DNA of 64,000 nucleotides from Cinnamomum chago. Its lineage: Eukaryota > Streptophyta > Magnoliopsida > Laurales > Lauraceae. Position numbers and translations under genes: made by a program. The notes below the pieces were generated by a model. It made no database searches. It worked only from the letters and a program-made list of their open reading frames with translations, and had not been told where the DNA came from. How positions within the stretch are numbered: the stretch's first letter is position 1; every line of letters begins with the position of its first letter. The stretch spans positions 67,731,922 through 67,795,921 of the forward strand of contig CP142456.1 in assembly GCA_038049695.1 (NCBI GenBank). The letters are read 5' to 3'. Below, one piece after another: positions 43,150-54,417 of the stretch.

Positions 43150-45036
43150 TGAAATAATACAGCGTGTCATGTGAAATGTAAATTTAAGATTGTACAGCAA
43201 AAGATTAACAATGTGATGCAAGCAAAAGGGTCAGAACAAGCTCTAGTTGCTATCTTTTTCACACTTACAAAATAGTCCAAAAACCATGAAACTAACATTG
43301 AATTGAATACCCAGCAGATAACAATATATTTCATAAGGTAAAACTTCTACAAAACGTACCCACAATCCTCCAACACACAATGATTACTTTAGCAGGTTCG
43401 CAAGAATTCTAGTTCTAGTAACTATTGATGTAATCTTGATTCTTCATGTTCCCTCGCACTTCAGGAAATTCAAACTCTGTGATTCCCCTCTCTTTGGTAA
43501 TGTTCTTAAAACTTTTTGCAGGCATAGCTTAATTGGCCAATGATTTTAAGTTTTTGTTTGCTACATTGTTTCTTGGTCATCTTAACTAATAGGGGTGTGG
43601 ACCTTATTGCATCTTTTTGCAACAAGTATCAAACGTCAGACGATGAATTGAAGAAGACAATGGAGAAAGCTAACAATATAATTGTTTACATTTTGAAGAA
43701 AAAACCACAATTGGCCTCTGATTGTAAATCAGAGAACCTAGATAATATCAATACATGTATATTTTAATGAACGATGGATGTAAAAAAAAAAAGGTAGCAA
43801 CTCACGGTACCAACAATATTCACTAGTTCGTTGGAATACATTCATGGAGTTATAGGACTGATTTTTATTATTATTATTATTATTATTATTGGTGTTTGTA
43901 CCTAAGGAGTAGATCTTTCCATCATTCCCCTCACCAATTTTCTTACCTATGTTATGCCAAGTGTGATGCTTTAACAGATCAGCATCCATTATGTCCAACA
44001 TAAAGTATACTTAAAAAGTAAATAACATCAATATACCCTAAAAGGATATTTTTATTAATCTGGGCTTGGTAGTAAACTCTAACCTTGATTAAAATGTAAT
44101 GATGGAATTTAGATGGGATGACTAGGCCTGTACTCCAAACAGGCAGATTCAGACCTCAATAGGCCCCTGTCCAAGCCGGACATAGGCTCGAACTCCTCAA
44201 TTGTGAAGGAAGTTGGTCGGGCTTCAACATAATATGTGAAATTGGTACATTCTATTCCTAGCCTCTCTCTCAACTTATGGCAAAAAGGGGCTTTTTTATT
44301 TTTGAAACATAAGCTGCTACTGGAAAGTGAGCTCTACTTGTAGAGAGTATAGTTGCTAGAAGAAGCCATATAAATTGTTAGTTAATGATAGTGTTAAGCG
44401 TGCTGCCCTGAGGCCTGAACACAATCTTAGATATATAGAATCCGCTTTGCGAACACACATGGTCGAGTGGTGGTTTCTATCACATACATGCCCAGCTCAC
44501 CGAGTCCTACCCGAGTACAACCTGTATAACCTAGAGCTGACTAGATCAACCTGAATTTCAGCAATCCTGGTGATGATCTGATGATTAAAAAGAAAAATAA
44601 ATCATACATAAAAAAACAGGCCAAATCATTATCCAATCCAATATCAAAATCAGTATTCTCAAATCGTGTTCCCTAAATCAATACCCATATCACATTGTAG
44701 CCATCCAACCATGAGGTTTGACAATATGCAGAGTAATAAGAATTGGCAGAAATGGTCAGAAAGGAGTTTCTACTCCAACAACTAACTAGGCCAAGATCTT
44801 ATGTCCTACTATCCATTTAACATTGGTCTCTCTCTCTCTCTCTCTCTAAAACGTTAGATCTCAATAATAATGATGATGATAACATCACTTCAAAAAATTC
44901 AGAGCTTGAATGTTGTTTCATTGCTCTGATGAGACTAAACAGATTTTTATGTTTAACATTCTCAAAGGCTTTACATTACATTGCATAGGAATAGGATATA
45001 CAGAAAACTTACTTAAAAATCCTATTTACTTTGCAG
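43150..45036. other. Unassigned sequence with microsatellites
   Basis: Contains (TTA)n at 43866-43890 and (CT)n at 44828-44847. A small plus-strand frame at 43540-43767 is not recognisable. No MATE N-terminal exon is found here. Confidence 0.4.
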
Positions 45037-45786
45037 GGCCGGTGATACCAACAATTTTATTATGGTACCCATCTTAAAGATCCGGATTCACTGCATTGCT
45101 TCACCTCTTCATAAGTTGGGTTCTTGCATTTAAATCTGGACCGGGCAACAAAGGTGCTGCCTTGGCCAACTCCATCTCTTATTGGATCAATGTGGTTTTG
45201 TTGGCCTTTTATGTCAAGTTCTCTCCTGCCTGCAAGAAGACTTGGACTGGTTTTTCAAAGGAGGCCTTACATGATGTCTTCAACTTCATAAGACTTGCCA
45301 TTCCTTCAGCAGTTATGGTTTGGTGAGTTGTAGTATTCCTGCTTTCAAAGCCGTTCCATTGGAAAGATCATGGTTTTCTTTTCCTTCTTCCACTCCACTT
45401 ACTGTCTTTGAAAGTTGAGGTATTTTTGTTTTTATTCTGCTTTGAAAAACTATATGCATGGCATTTGTTTTGGTATTCCATTCATACACCTAATCTTGTT
45501 TGAGCTTCGGTATATTGTCACATTTCTAATTTGAATTTTCAATATATATTTTAGTAAGTGTATTGTTTGAATGACTTGAGACAGCTTGGAATTTTGGTCA
45601 TTTGAGCTCCTAGTTCTCTTGTCTGGCCTCCTTCCCAATTCAAAGCTTGTAACATCGGTTCTATCAATCAGGTTGGCATTCCCTCTAACTCTTTAGATTT
45701 TCTTGGAATTTATAGATCGCACTTGGTTTACTAAAATGTTAATATGCATTTACCAGCTAATGTGTCACAAACAGTAGTCATACCAT

Positions 45787-45973
45787 CAGGGGCGGACCCA
45801 AATACAATCATGTGGGTGCGGTCGCACCCGTTAAACCGCGTGCGCTTTAAAATTTTCACAAAAAATTACAAGTCCACCCTCAAAATCCACATGAAAATCT
45901 TCGATTTGGCACTTAACCCAAACTACCTATTAAGGTCCGCACCCATCAAACTAAAATCTTGGGTCCGCCACTA
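45787..45973. mobile_element. hAT-type MITE, 187 bp, in a MATE intron
   Basis: Ends CAGGGGCGGACCCAA and TTGGGTCCGCCACTA are inverted repeats. The 8-bp target duplication CATACCAT is exact (45779-45786, 45974-45981). Confidence 0.92.
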
Positions 45974-46614
45974 CATACCATAATATTGTGCATATAAATG
46001 TTCACCGTATACAGTCCATGCATATGCACATCTATTTTTGGCATTGCTTTCTCCACCTCCATTTCTTACTGACATAAGATAATAAAGCTTTTAGAAGCTG
46101 TATCATTTAATTTCCACATGTTTTAAAGGGCATACGGAGTTAGTTATGGCTATTGACAATTCAGATCATTCACAATAATTCATACATGATTCTAATATTC
46201 GGTCTAACTATTCATAATCTATGCAGCCTTAACACATGCTCGATTCTATTTATGATCCCATTTGGTCTTGGCGGTGCAGTAAGGTCAGTTCAGCTAGATG
46301 TCAATGTTTTCTCTCCATGTTCTTCTCCATACCTTTATAGCATGCCCTGTTTCACTTTTCAGTACAAGGGTGTCAAATGAATTGGGTGTTGGGCGTCCAC
46401 AAACTGCGCGCTTAGCAGTCATGGTTGTGGTAGTTGTGGATGTTACAGTGGGCGTGATAGTTGGGTTGACCATGATTTTAGTGCGTGGAATCTGGGGCTA
46501 CGCATATAGCAATGAGGGGGGGGAAGTGGTGAGATATGTGGCAGTCATGATGCCAGTTCTTGCAACCTCTAACTTCTTGGATGGAATCCAATGTGTGCTC
46601 TCAGGTCTGAACTA

Positions 46615-47066
46615 CTTTTTTTTTTTTATTATCAATAACGATAAATTATAGTAAATTATATTATAAGAGAAAGCAAGATACAAGAAGCCCACCAAACAAA
46701 AGAAAAGAAAAGAAGCACAATGGTATAAAAGAATTATACCATGAAAAGGATAAGGAAAAAATAAAGAAACGTCACACAGTGAAAGCCACCAAATTAGAAG
46801 ACTTATCCACCCCTTGCTTAGCTAACGATTCAGCAAAACCATTTGCCGACCAGCATTAACAGCATGGGAACAATAGCATTATTTTTCATGAACTAGTCAT
46901 CAAATTGCCTCCTTATTATGCCATTAGCTCAGTTGGCTTAGGCCTTCCCTTAGGCTCCAGCTTTTGCAAGTAGCTTTTAATCATCTTTGCTCATTTATAT
47001 GAAGATTGTTTTGAGTTAAATTGAATAATGGATTACATCATCTTAATGGGTTTCTTCAAAATTTAG
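46615..47066. other. Insert-like AT-rich intron sequence
   Basis: This MATE intron begins with a T13 run and contains A-rich sequence and a CATTAGCTCAGTTGG phrase (about 46921) resembling a tRNA A box. There is no matching B box or cloverleaf. Confidence 0.3.
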
Positions 47067-47639
47067 GCATTGCAAGAGGGTGTGGTTGGCAGAAGATTGG
47101 CGCATATGTTAATCTGGCAGCTTATTACATTGTGGGCATTCCTTCTGCTGTTCTTTTAGCTTTTGTCCTCCATTTTGGAGGAAAGGTGGGTGTTCTCATC
47201 CTTTTTGTCGAATGCCTATGATATTTAGATTGTTGGAATGAAAGATGATGTTTGTGCTTGTTCTCAAAATTGTTGCAAACAGGGGCTTTGGATGGGGATT
47301 GTATGTGGGCTTATGGCACAAGTGCTAATGCTTTCAACGATAACATTATGCACTAACTGGGAGCAAGAAGTAAGTGATGGCCTCCCATTTCAGTGATTGA
47401 TTTATTTTATTTTTTTCTCTAGAAGAATTTTTAGCGGAGCTAGCTAAGATAATGAGTAGGATTGAATGTGGATCAGGCTGGGGCCTGTCCAAGCCCAACT
47501 AACAAATTGAGTACATCCAAGCTGGTAAAATAAGGTAAACAGTAACTAGTTTAATGCATGCATCTCACTCCAATCTGGCATAAAAATAAAAAAAAAGCAA
47601 TAAAGACCGTGACAATTAAAGGCATCCATTGATGCTCAT

Positions 47640-48339
47640 TTTACAAGAAACATGTAATCTGAGAAGGGGGAAATACCTGAGTTTTCAAGGCAGCAAGTTT
47701 TTTCTTCATCTTTTCCTCCTCTTCTTCGTTCCCTTCCTTCGTTTTATGTTGCCTGGAAAGCGAGAGAGAGAGAGAGAGAGAGTCAAGAGAGTTCACTTGC
47801 TCGCCAAAGAGGTTGTAGGAGAAGGTCTGAAACACTTTTGATTTGGGGGTTTTCGAATGGAGAGGGTTTTCGATGATGGGATGGACGATGGTTCAAGAGA
47901 GACGAGGGTAAGGGTTGGAGATTTGGGGGTTTTCGAATGGAGAGGAATTTTAGTCGGATCGGCTGAGAGAGTGGGAGTGATGTGCCAGCGCAAGGGTTGC
48001 AGGGGATGGAAAGGACGGCGAGATGATGGAGAGGGCCAGAGAGATGAAGGGTTGTAGCTAGGGGAGAGACAGTGAGAGAGTGAGAGAGAAGAGATGGGGA
48101 GGGCTGCGCAAGGGAGAGAGAAGAGATGGGGAGGGCTGTGCAGGGGAAATGAAGGGTTACAAGGGGGAGACGGTGAGAGAGAAGAGATGGGGGAGGGCTG
48201 CGCAGGGGAGAGATGAGCGAGAGAATGAGAGAGCAAGAGAGAGAGAAGATCGAGAGAAAGAGCAGAGAGATCGATCTAGAGAGAGCGGAGAGAGAGAGAG
48301 GATAAATTAAAGAGGGAATTTGGTGGCGGGAGAGGGAAA
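47640..48339. repeat. GA-rich tract with a possible minus-strand exon
   Basis: 47770-48300 is dominated by GAGAGA and GGGGAGGG words, partly as a ~50-bp duplication around GAAGAGATGGGGAGGGCTG. On the minus strand about 47675-47755 reads GNEEEEEKMKKKLAALKTQ between AG and GT sites. That may be a charged coiled-coil exon fragment, not identifiable. Confidence 0.4.
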
Positions 48340-48586
48340 AAAGTAGTGGGAAAAAAAGGTCTTTACCGACCTTTTAAAATAAACTTCGGTAAAAAAAATT
48401 CCGACGCTAATTTTCATCGGTAAAAAAATGAATTCGTCGGTAAATGTCTCTGATTTTAAATTTTCTTAAAAATTAAATTAAATTTTACCAACGTTTTACA
48501 AGAAACGTCGCTAAAATAAAATTGAACTTTACCGACGATTTTACCGACATTTTGTAATTCGTCGGTATTTTTGTAGGGAAAATCAA
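48340..48586. repeat. ACCGACG repeat region (right) with possible CACTA end
   Basis: Carries the same TTTACCGACG / CGTCGGTAAA words as the left array and stops at CGGTATTTTTGTAGGG. Read in reverse this begins CCCTACAAAAATACCGACG, one base away from a canonical CACTA terminus. Confidence 0.6.
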
Positions 48587-48589
48587 TTT

Positions 48590-49400
48590 CTTAGGACCCG
48601 CGGAAGTGATAAATCAATTGAAGAATTAAAGAAGGAAAACCAAGGTATTGAAGCTCTGCATGAGGTCCACACTACTGCAGTTGGAAGATTCAATTCAAGC
48701 CAAACAAAGAAGAAAACAAAAATGCAAAAGAAAATCCAGCCATATGAAGGACATCCAAGGTAAGGGAATTTCAAGCATTGCACACAGAAGTGGGGCCCAT
48801 CATGTGTTCCAATTGATAATACAAATCTGAGTTTCATATTAGGAATTAGATGTAATTTGAGCAATTTCTTAATAGAAGAAGTGGGCCTAAATTTGGATAG
48901 ATTCAAGCAAATTTCAGAGTCCTAAATAGAGAGGGTAGTAACCCAGAAGTGGCAAGATAAATTCAAATCCAAAGAGTCCAGGTTTTCTTAAGAACTCTAC
49001 GAGTTGGATTTTCAGTCAAGATATATTTTCAAATATTTGGAAACTTTTGCAAGCCAAGAAGCTATCCAAAGGAGATATCACACGTCCTTTGCCTTCCCAA
49101 GCTTCTCCATTCCAAGTTGGACGTCCAAGCCATGATTGAAGATAAAATTTAAGATTCAAATTTTGAATCTTGAATCAAGAAAGAAAATAAAACAACGTAA
49201 ACAAAAATCCAAAAAAGGCTTTACACGTCTAAAGCCATGAAGGTTCAAGATGATACACTCCAAGTGGGGTCCAAATGCATTCAAATTAGAATTGCATCAG
49301 AAACCGGCACGAGCACTTCACTCGAGGGTAGAGTAAATTGTAGGAACTGACGGTTCGCAAATAGGATTAGAAGCAAAAACATCGGATTTTCCAACACTTA
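48590..49400. other. Unassigned sequence
   Basis: No open frame over 110 codons and no motif recognised. The phrase ACGAGCACTTC at about 49309 recurs at 50000, on the other side of the MITE at 49401-49935. Confidence 0.35.
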
Positions 49401-49935
49401 GGGCACGTTTGTGTACATACCCTTTTCGTGGAAAGAGGAAATTGCCACGTCAGCAAAATCCATAGAAATAAAAACATCGGAAAATGATTTTCGTAGAATT
49501 TAGAAATTCATGTTTGGTGCAATAAGAGTTTCCTCATTGAATTGGTGCAGACGTTGTTTGGTGCGGCTGTGGATTCCTTATAGAAAATCAAAATTTCTTA
49601 TTTGGTAATATAATTTTTTGAAAAAAAATAACATAACATGTATATTATTTATTTAACATTAAATAATAATTTATATAAAGAAATAAGAAATGAAAGAGTT
49701 ATGAGGTTTTTGGGTTGAAATGGATAAGAGTGAGGAAAAGATGGAGAAGTTTTCCGAGGAAAACCATTTCCCATACCCCCCCCCATGTGAAACTCATTTC
49801 CACAATTATCAAGGAAAATGCTGACGAGGCAGGAAAGTATTTCCGCGGAATTGTTCCGCACCAAATGCCGGAAAAATGAGTTTTCCACGGAAAACCGTCC
49901 ACTTTTTCGTAAAAAAGTGTTACACAAACATGCCC
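49401..49935. mobile_element. PIF/Harbinger-type MITE, copy C
   Basis: 535 bp, ends GGGCACGTTTGTGTAC and AAACATGCCC, TTA target duplication on both sides. It sits about 80 bp left of the second COMT block. Confidence 0.9.
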
Positions 49936-50150
49936 TTAGGCTCGAAAACGGCCAGCCGAGGGCCCGGAACGGAAAACGGCCCCCGAAAAAATCAGAAACT
50001 AGTACGAGCACTTCGCAAGTCATACACCAACCTAATCTGGGTCCTGAACTTTTAGGCACCCACAAATACAATCAGAAAGAACAAAGGCACAAGAGATAAG
50101 ATCGATTATACCCACAGAAACACCAAAATCAAAGACCCAACAAAACAGAA

Positions 50151-50360
50151 TCACCCATAATCAAAAGAAACCCTAGAAACCACATACGATCTAGATCTAA
50201 TGTGCAACAAAAAAAAGGCCCCAATCCGTTGGCATCCGATAGGCCTGTTTTGAATGCAGAGGAGACGAGTGTGGGTTTGCTTGAGCTGGTGAATGCTTTT
50301 GTTGATTTGTAGGCAGAATTTGAGAAGGGATTGGGAATTGAAAAATTGGTGACAAGCCAA
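50151..50360 (-). pseudogene. Possible PPR N-terminal fragment, copy 2
   Basis: Minus-strand frame reads SLLKFCLQINKSIHQLKQTH then TRLLCIQNRPIG, the partner of the fragment at 446-640. It is still truncated soon after the HQLKQTH motif. Confidence 0.3.
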
Positions 50361-50662
50361 AGAGAAACAACGCTCGGATGAGTAACTAATGCAGACTCTA
50401 TTTCTTGATGGATATGAAGATCGCCAAGAAGATGGCGGATTCTCCCAAAGTCGCCAACGAAAAAAAAAACCTTACCCGCAAGCGAAAAAAGGGAAATGAT
50501 AAAAAAAGTCCTAGACACATCTTTTATAAGGAGGGTAAATTCGCCATTCCATCTTTACCGTCACGCCGTCTAGGTTTAATACAAACTAAGTCCAAGCGAC
50601 TAGTTTTTCAAGGTAAAGGTAGGTATTCTGTTATCATTCCAACAACAAAACATATCAAAAAG

Positions 50663-51284
50663 ACCCTCTCCTTGGAGAAGATGAACGGTGAGGAGAGTGG
50701 CTCCATTCGGCAGACCTCCTTCTCCGGCGAAGAGCGGCAGCAGGAGCGATGGACGGTGGCTGTCTACAAAAACCGAAACCCAGCCACCCGTACTTCTTCG
50801 ATTGCTGAAGTTCTGCGATTGTCTTCTTCAAGCAGCAAATCACTTTACAAGTCCGGCAACATTAACCAGAGACCGGATCCTCTTCTCCAGTCTTCCTCTC
50901 TGCAAGATTTCAATGGCCAAGCAAACTAGAACCCGATCTTAACTATTATGCGATTATTCTGCAACCGGGTACCAAGCCCCAACGTCACCGGAGATCAAAC
51001 AACCTTCTCTAGAATACTCAAAGTCTCGATAGACTCTGTCTCTCACTCTCTCCTCTGATCTGCAAATCAACAGAACCCTAGAATATGAACCGGCAAAGAG
51101 CAGTTGTCTTCGCTCCGATCTTCTTCTCCCGTGATCTTCTGCAAATTGGTGTGGCCCACCGATCAGATCTTCTGGTCTCTGCAATTCTGCAAATGATCTG
51201 GCCGGAAACCTACACCTTTGCAAATTATATCGCAAGTGGCCCACCACAGATCTCATTATCGTCCCTCTTCTCCAAGGAGAGGGT
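50663..51284. repeat. Inverted-repeat-bounded element (copy 2)
   Basis: Same 18-bp inverted ends as 910-1531 at 50663-50680 and 51267-51284. Confidence 0.5.
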
Positions 51285-51731
51285 TGTTGTGAAATATAAT
51301 TTTTTGTATTTGTAAAGAAGCCCTTTTGCTTTTCTTTTATTCATTATAGGGAAGCAGTGAGAGCTGACCTGGTAATTTTAAAGCAGGGACAGGGTGAAAC
51401 AACATTCTCCTGTTTCAAGTCTCAGTCTGGTCCACAAGGGACCTGTCCATACCTGACCTATTTACATCCTCTCTTGGATGAACTTCAAACAAGTAAACAC
51501 ACAACTATTTTATTTACCATAAAAGAAGTACATACAACTATTTATTTATTTTAACTAGCACTTCACAAGGCATCTACTTCAAAGATGAATGATTAGTCTA
51601 CCAATCTCCATCTACTTCAGAGATACTTTCCTGACATTATAAATACTAAAATAACTAGAGTTCTAAACAAGACATTGAGTCCTTTTGATTCTGAATTATT
51701 TGTTCCAAACTCTCAGCCAATCCTTCTGTAA

Positions 51732-54417
51732 TCACTTCTTCTTGTTGCATTCCATGACCCAAGAGCCATAAGCACAGCACTCAAGATTCAAGCTTGCAAA
51801 GCCAGCTCCTTTTACCAACTCCTCTAATTGTTTCTCAGTTCTTTCCTTTCCTCCAGGGTTATAAGCTAACATAAGCATGTCATGCTGGAAGACATATTTC
51901 GCAGTGAGATTGGTCTCAGGGGCTACCGGGATGATCGACTCAACGATAATCATCTTTCCAGAGTCCGGAAGGGCTTTGTAACAATTCTTCAAAAGTTTCA
52001 AGCAGTGCTCATCGCTCCAATCATGAAGTATCCACTGCAATTTCGAACACCTTGTTAAATTCTAATAAAAGAGTATAAAACCCAAAAAGATGATGAAGCC
52101 CCCTTCGGGAGGAGATAAGTAGATTAATTAATCAAGAGTTGTTTAACTACATGATGGGAATTGCACACTTTCTTGGAAAAGGAAGGTTTTGTTATAGCAA
52201 TTTCGAATTCCTTGAGACATTTTCTTGGGAGTTGAATGACTAAAAGCTTTCTCTTCCACGTGACTATCTACTTCAGTGGTTTCTCCACAAAAATATTTTT
52301 TGCTTACACCTCTTAAATTAGAGGCATGCGACAAGTCTTTCTCAAAATAAAATTCCTAAATAGAGTGTAGATTAGTGGCCAAGTGGGCTTTTCTTCGTTC
52401 CGTTGACCATAAATCTAATTACAAAACGAGAGCAGCTGATGCCACAACACAATCTTCTCTTTCCGCATTCCTTTTTTTTTATTTTTTATGACCGATATAT
52501 CTTTATATAAAATTAAGTAAAAGGACATCTACAAAAGTCTCTTCCTCCCCGACTTCTTTCTGCAATCAACCACGCGGACCCCCACCCCAACCTGAAGCCT
52601 CGCCGCTGCCAGCAACCCCTCCGGTACTAGCACCGCTGGAGGGGGAGAGGGACAAAAACAGGGAGAGGGCAGCCGGTAGGGCGACAGGTGGAGGGTGGCG
52701 GGTAGGGATAGGGAAAGAGCTGAAGGGAGATAGAGGGAGACAAGGAGACGGAGAGCGAGAGATAGGTTGGCGGGCAGGGTAGGGCAGGGAGAGGAGAGGG
52801 AGGGAGGGAGAGGCAAGGAGGAGTTGAAGAGAGCGTGGCGGGCAGTGGCAGGAGAGGGAGAAAGTATGGAAGAAGGGGAATGAACTGATAAAATGAGGGT
52901 GGAGGGGTTTGAGTATTTTGGGAACTAGTGTGTGAAGAAAGAAAATTTGAGATTTTCTTAACTTAAGTGGGGTGTGTAGAGAGAAGGCATGTGGAAAGCG
53001 GAGCTTTGGTTGTAGCATTAGCAACTCCCTTACAAAATAGCTATGTTTACTCTTTCTTTTTTAAGTTTTTGTTAAAACAACAGCTATATTTACTTGAAAC
53101 CGGTTTTGGAAACGTAAAAACTATTGTGATTTACTTGCAACTTGTGGTGTACATGTCCAGACACATGAATTGTCATTTATGTGTAAAATTGGTCTTATAG
53201 ATCGAATAAAAGTAAAGATGTCAATTTGCATATTTATTGAGGTCAACGTCCACCATCGCTCCTGAACGATCATAATTGTGGTCGAGCCTTTGCCCTCACT
53301 ATAAAACTATTGTTCTGCTGTTTTCAATCACTAATTGTTTTGGGGTAAGTGGTAGCTCAATGGGGTGTAAGATTCTAAAAGTGGTAGCTCAATGGGGTGT
53401 AAGATCCTAAAAGTGGTATCAGAGCCTCGTAAATTGGGCGTTCGAGTCCCATGACATGCATTTTGTGAATTGCAGTTATCGTCGTCGTCATCATCATCAA
53501 AGCCTTGTCTCAACTTGGATCCGCTACATGAATTCAACTTCTCCATCCCGATTTAAGATATAATGCTGAGGCAAGAGCATGTTTGGCATAGTTTTCACAC
53601 AAGCCCAAATGAATATCAATCTCAGTAGATGTATTTTTCCGCCCAATGAAAAATGAGTTGGGCCGAGACAGTAACAATCTCAGGCTTATGGATAACCAGA
53701 TGTTTCTTGGGCTAAATGAACTCATCCCCAACAACCCAATTTGAAACACTGTATGGCTGTCCACCTTGGGCTATGCTTAAAACTACTGAGGTGATAAAAG
53801 AGATGAAAGGGCCCATTGCAGTGGGAAATTTAAACTATTTCCCATTGCAGTGGGTCCTCCAGACACTCATGTGATGTGTATTATGAATATGATTTCCACA
53901 CAGTTGCAAATAATTAGTTCCAAGAAACAAGATTAGTAACCAGATTGAGCTCTCACCTTCATGAAAATGACTTCACCACTTGGGACACTCACAAACATAT
54001 CTCCCCCAACATGCTCCACACCTGGTAAAGTTTGATTATAAGGAAAGGGTTAAACAATATTTCTAATATAGATTAGAAGGAAATGAGTACAGGATCACAA
54101 TCCTACCATCAAGTGCAGGTGCTCCAGCGACAACGTGTGGCAGATCGTAATTAATACCCTTAATATGTGGGTACCTAGAGATGATCGCATTAAGTGTAGC
54201 TCCAACCCCACCACCCACATCAACCACCACCTTAAGTCCTTCAAAGCCCTTGTATGTCTCTAGGATCTTCTTCATGACGATGGTAGTGGGATTCAACATA
54301 CCCTTATTGAAAACATTGTTGAACCTGGGGTCTGTGGCAGGGTACTCGAAGGCATTCATACCATAGGCTTTGTCGAATGGAACTCCACCTTCAAGAACTG
54401 CATCTTTCAAATAATAC
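51732..54417 (-). CDS. COMT-like: COMT-family O-methyltransferase, copy 2, exons 2-4 (partial)
   Basis: Exons complement(51732..52034, 53957..54021, 54107..54417) match copy 1 exactly in length, phase and splice sites and encode residues 142-367 without stops. SAM motif [13 protein letters not shown] and both catalytic glutamates are kept. Replacements relative to copy 1 include H185P, E205V, L301I, L318H, V352E and Y364N. Position 318 corresponds, from memory, to a substrate-pocket isoleucine of alfalfa COMT. Exon 1 is not found up to 64000, so intron 1 would exceed 9.5 kb, or the gene lost its 5' end in the duplication. It could be a functional paralogue or a headless copy. Confidence 0.8.
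53344..53555 (+). repeat. tRNA-derived SINE-like unit (copy 2) with duplicated A-box segment
   Basis: GTGGTAGCTCAATGGGGTG occurs twice in tandem (53350 and 53381), followed by TGGTATCAGAGC and the B-box-like GTTCGAGTCCC near 53440. Better matched to tRNA promoter boxes than copy 1. Confidence 0.45.

Larger units (their letters stand above)
45037..47369 (+). pseudogene. MATE (DTX-type) multidrug/secondary-metabolite transporter, C-terminal fragment
   Basis: MATE proteins are 12-helix H+/organic-compound antiporters. Six exons can be placed: 45037-45322, 45585-45671, 46227-46283, 46363-46604, 47067-47185 and 47283-47369, all with GT-AG sites and compatible phases. They read [91 protein letters not shown] and VLHFGGK, the usual MATE C-terminal half. 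The first exon has an in-frame TAA at 45075 beside an extra few residues. Exons for the N-terminal half and the final tail are missing. Hence a pseudogene or captured fragment, though most of the 3' half is intact. Confidence 0.85.
32700..48586. mobile_element. Candidate giant gene-capturing CACTA element or its remnants
   Basis: Two blocks of the same subterminal repeat family bracket about 15 kb that holds exon-intron fragments of at least four unrelated genes: aleurain-like protease, BEACH protein, CCCH protein and MATE transporter. Such transduplication is known for CACTA, MULE and Helitron elements. I cannot locate a left terminal repeat, so the two blocks may belong to separate elements, or the gene pieces may be ordinary pseudogenes. 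Confidence 0.35.

Noticed and set aside
46915-46945. tRNA gene from an A-box-like CATTAGCTCAGTTGG
   Set aside because: No B box, anticodon arm or acceptor pairing follows.
47641-48310. Open frames on both strands in GA-rich sequence
   Set aside because: Simple-repeat composition; only one short exon-like stretch (47675-47755) was kept as a possibility.
50405-50929. 174-codon plus-strand open frame
   Set aside because: The partner in copy 1 is broken by shifts and stops upstream of 900, and the second half lies in the inverted-repeat element. No family resemblance.
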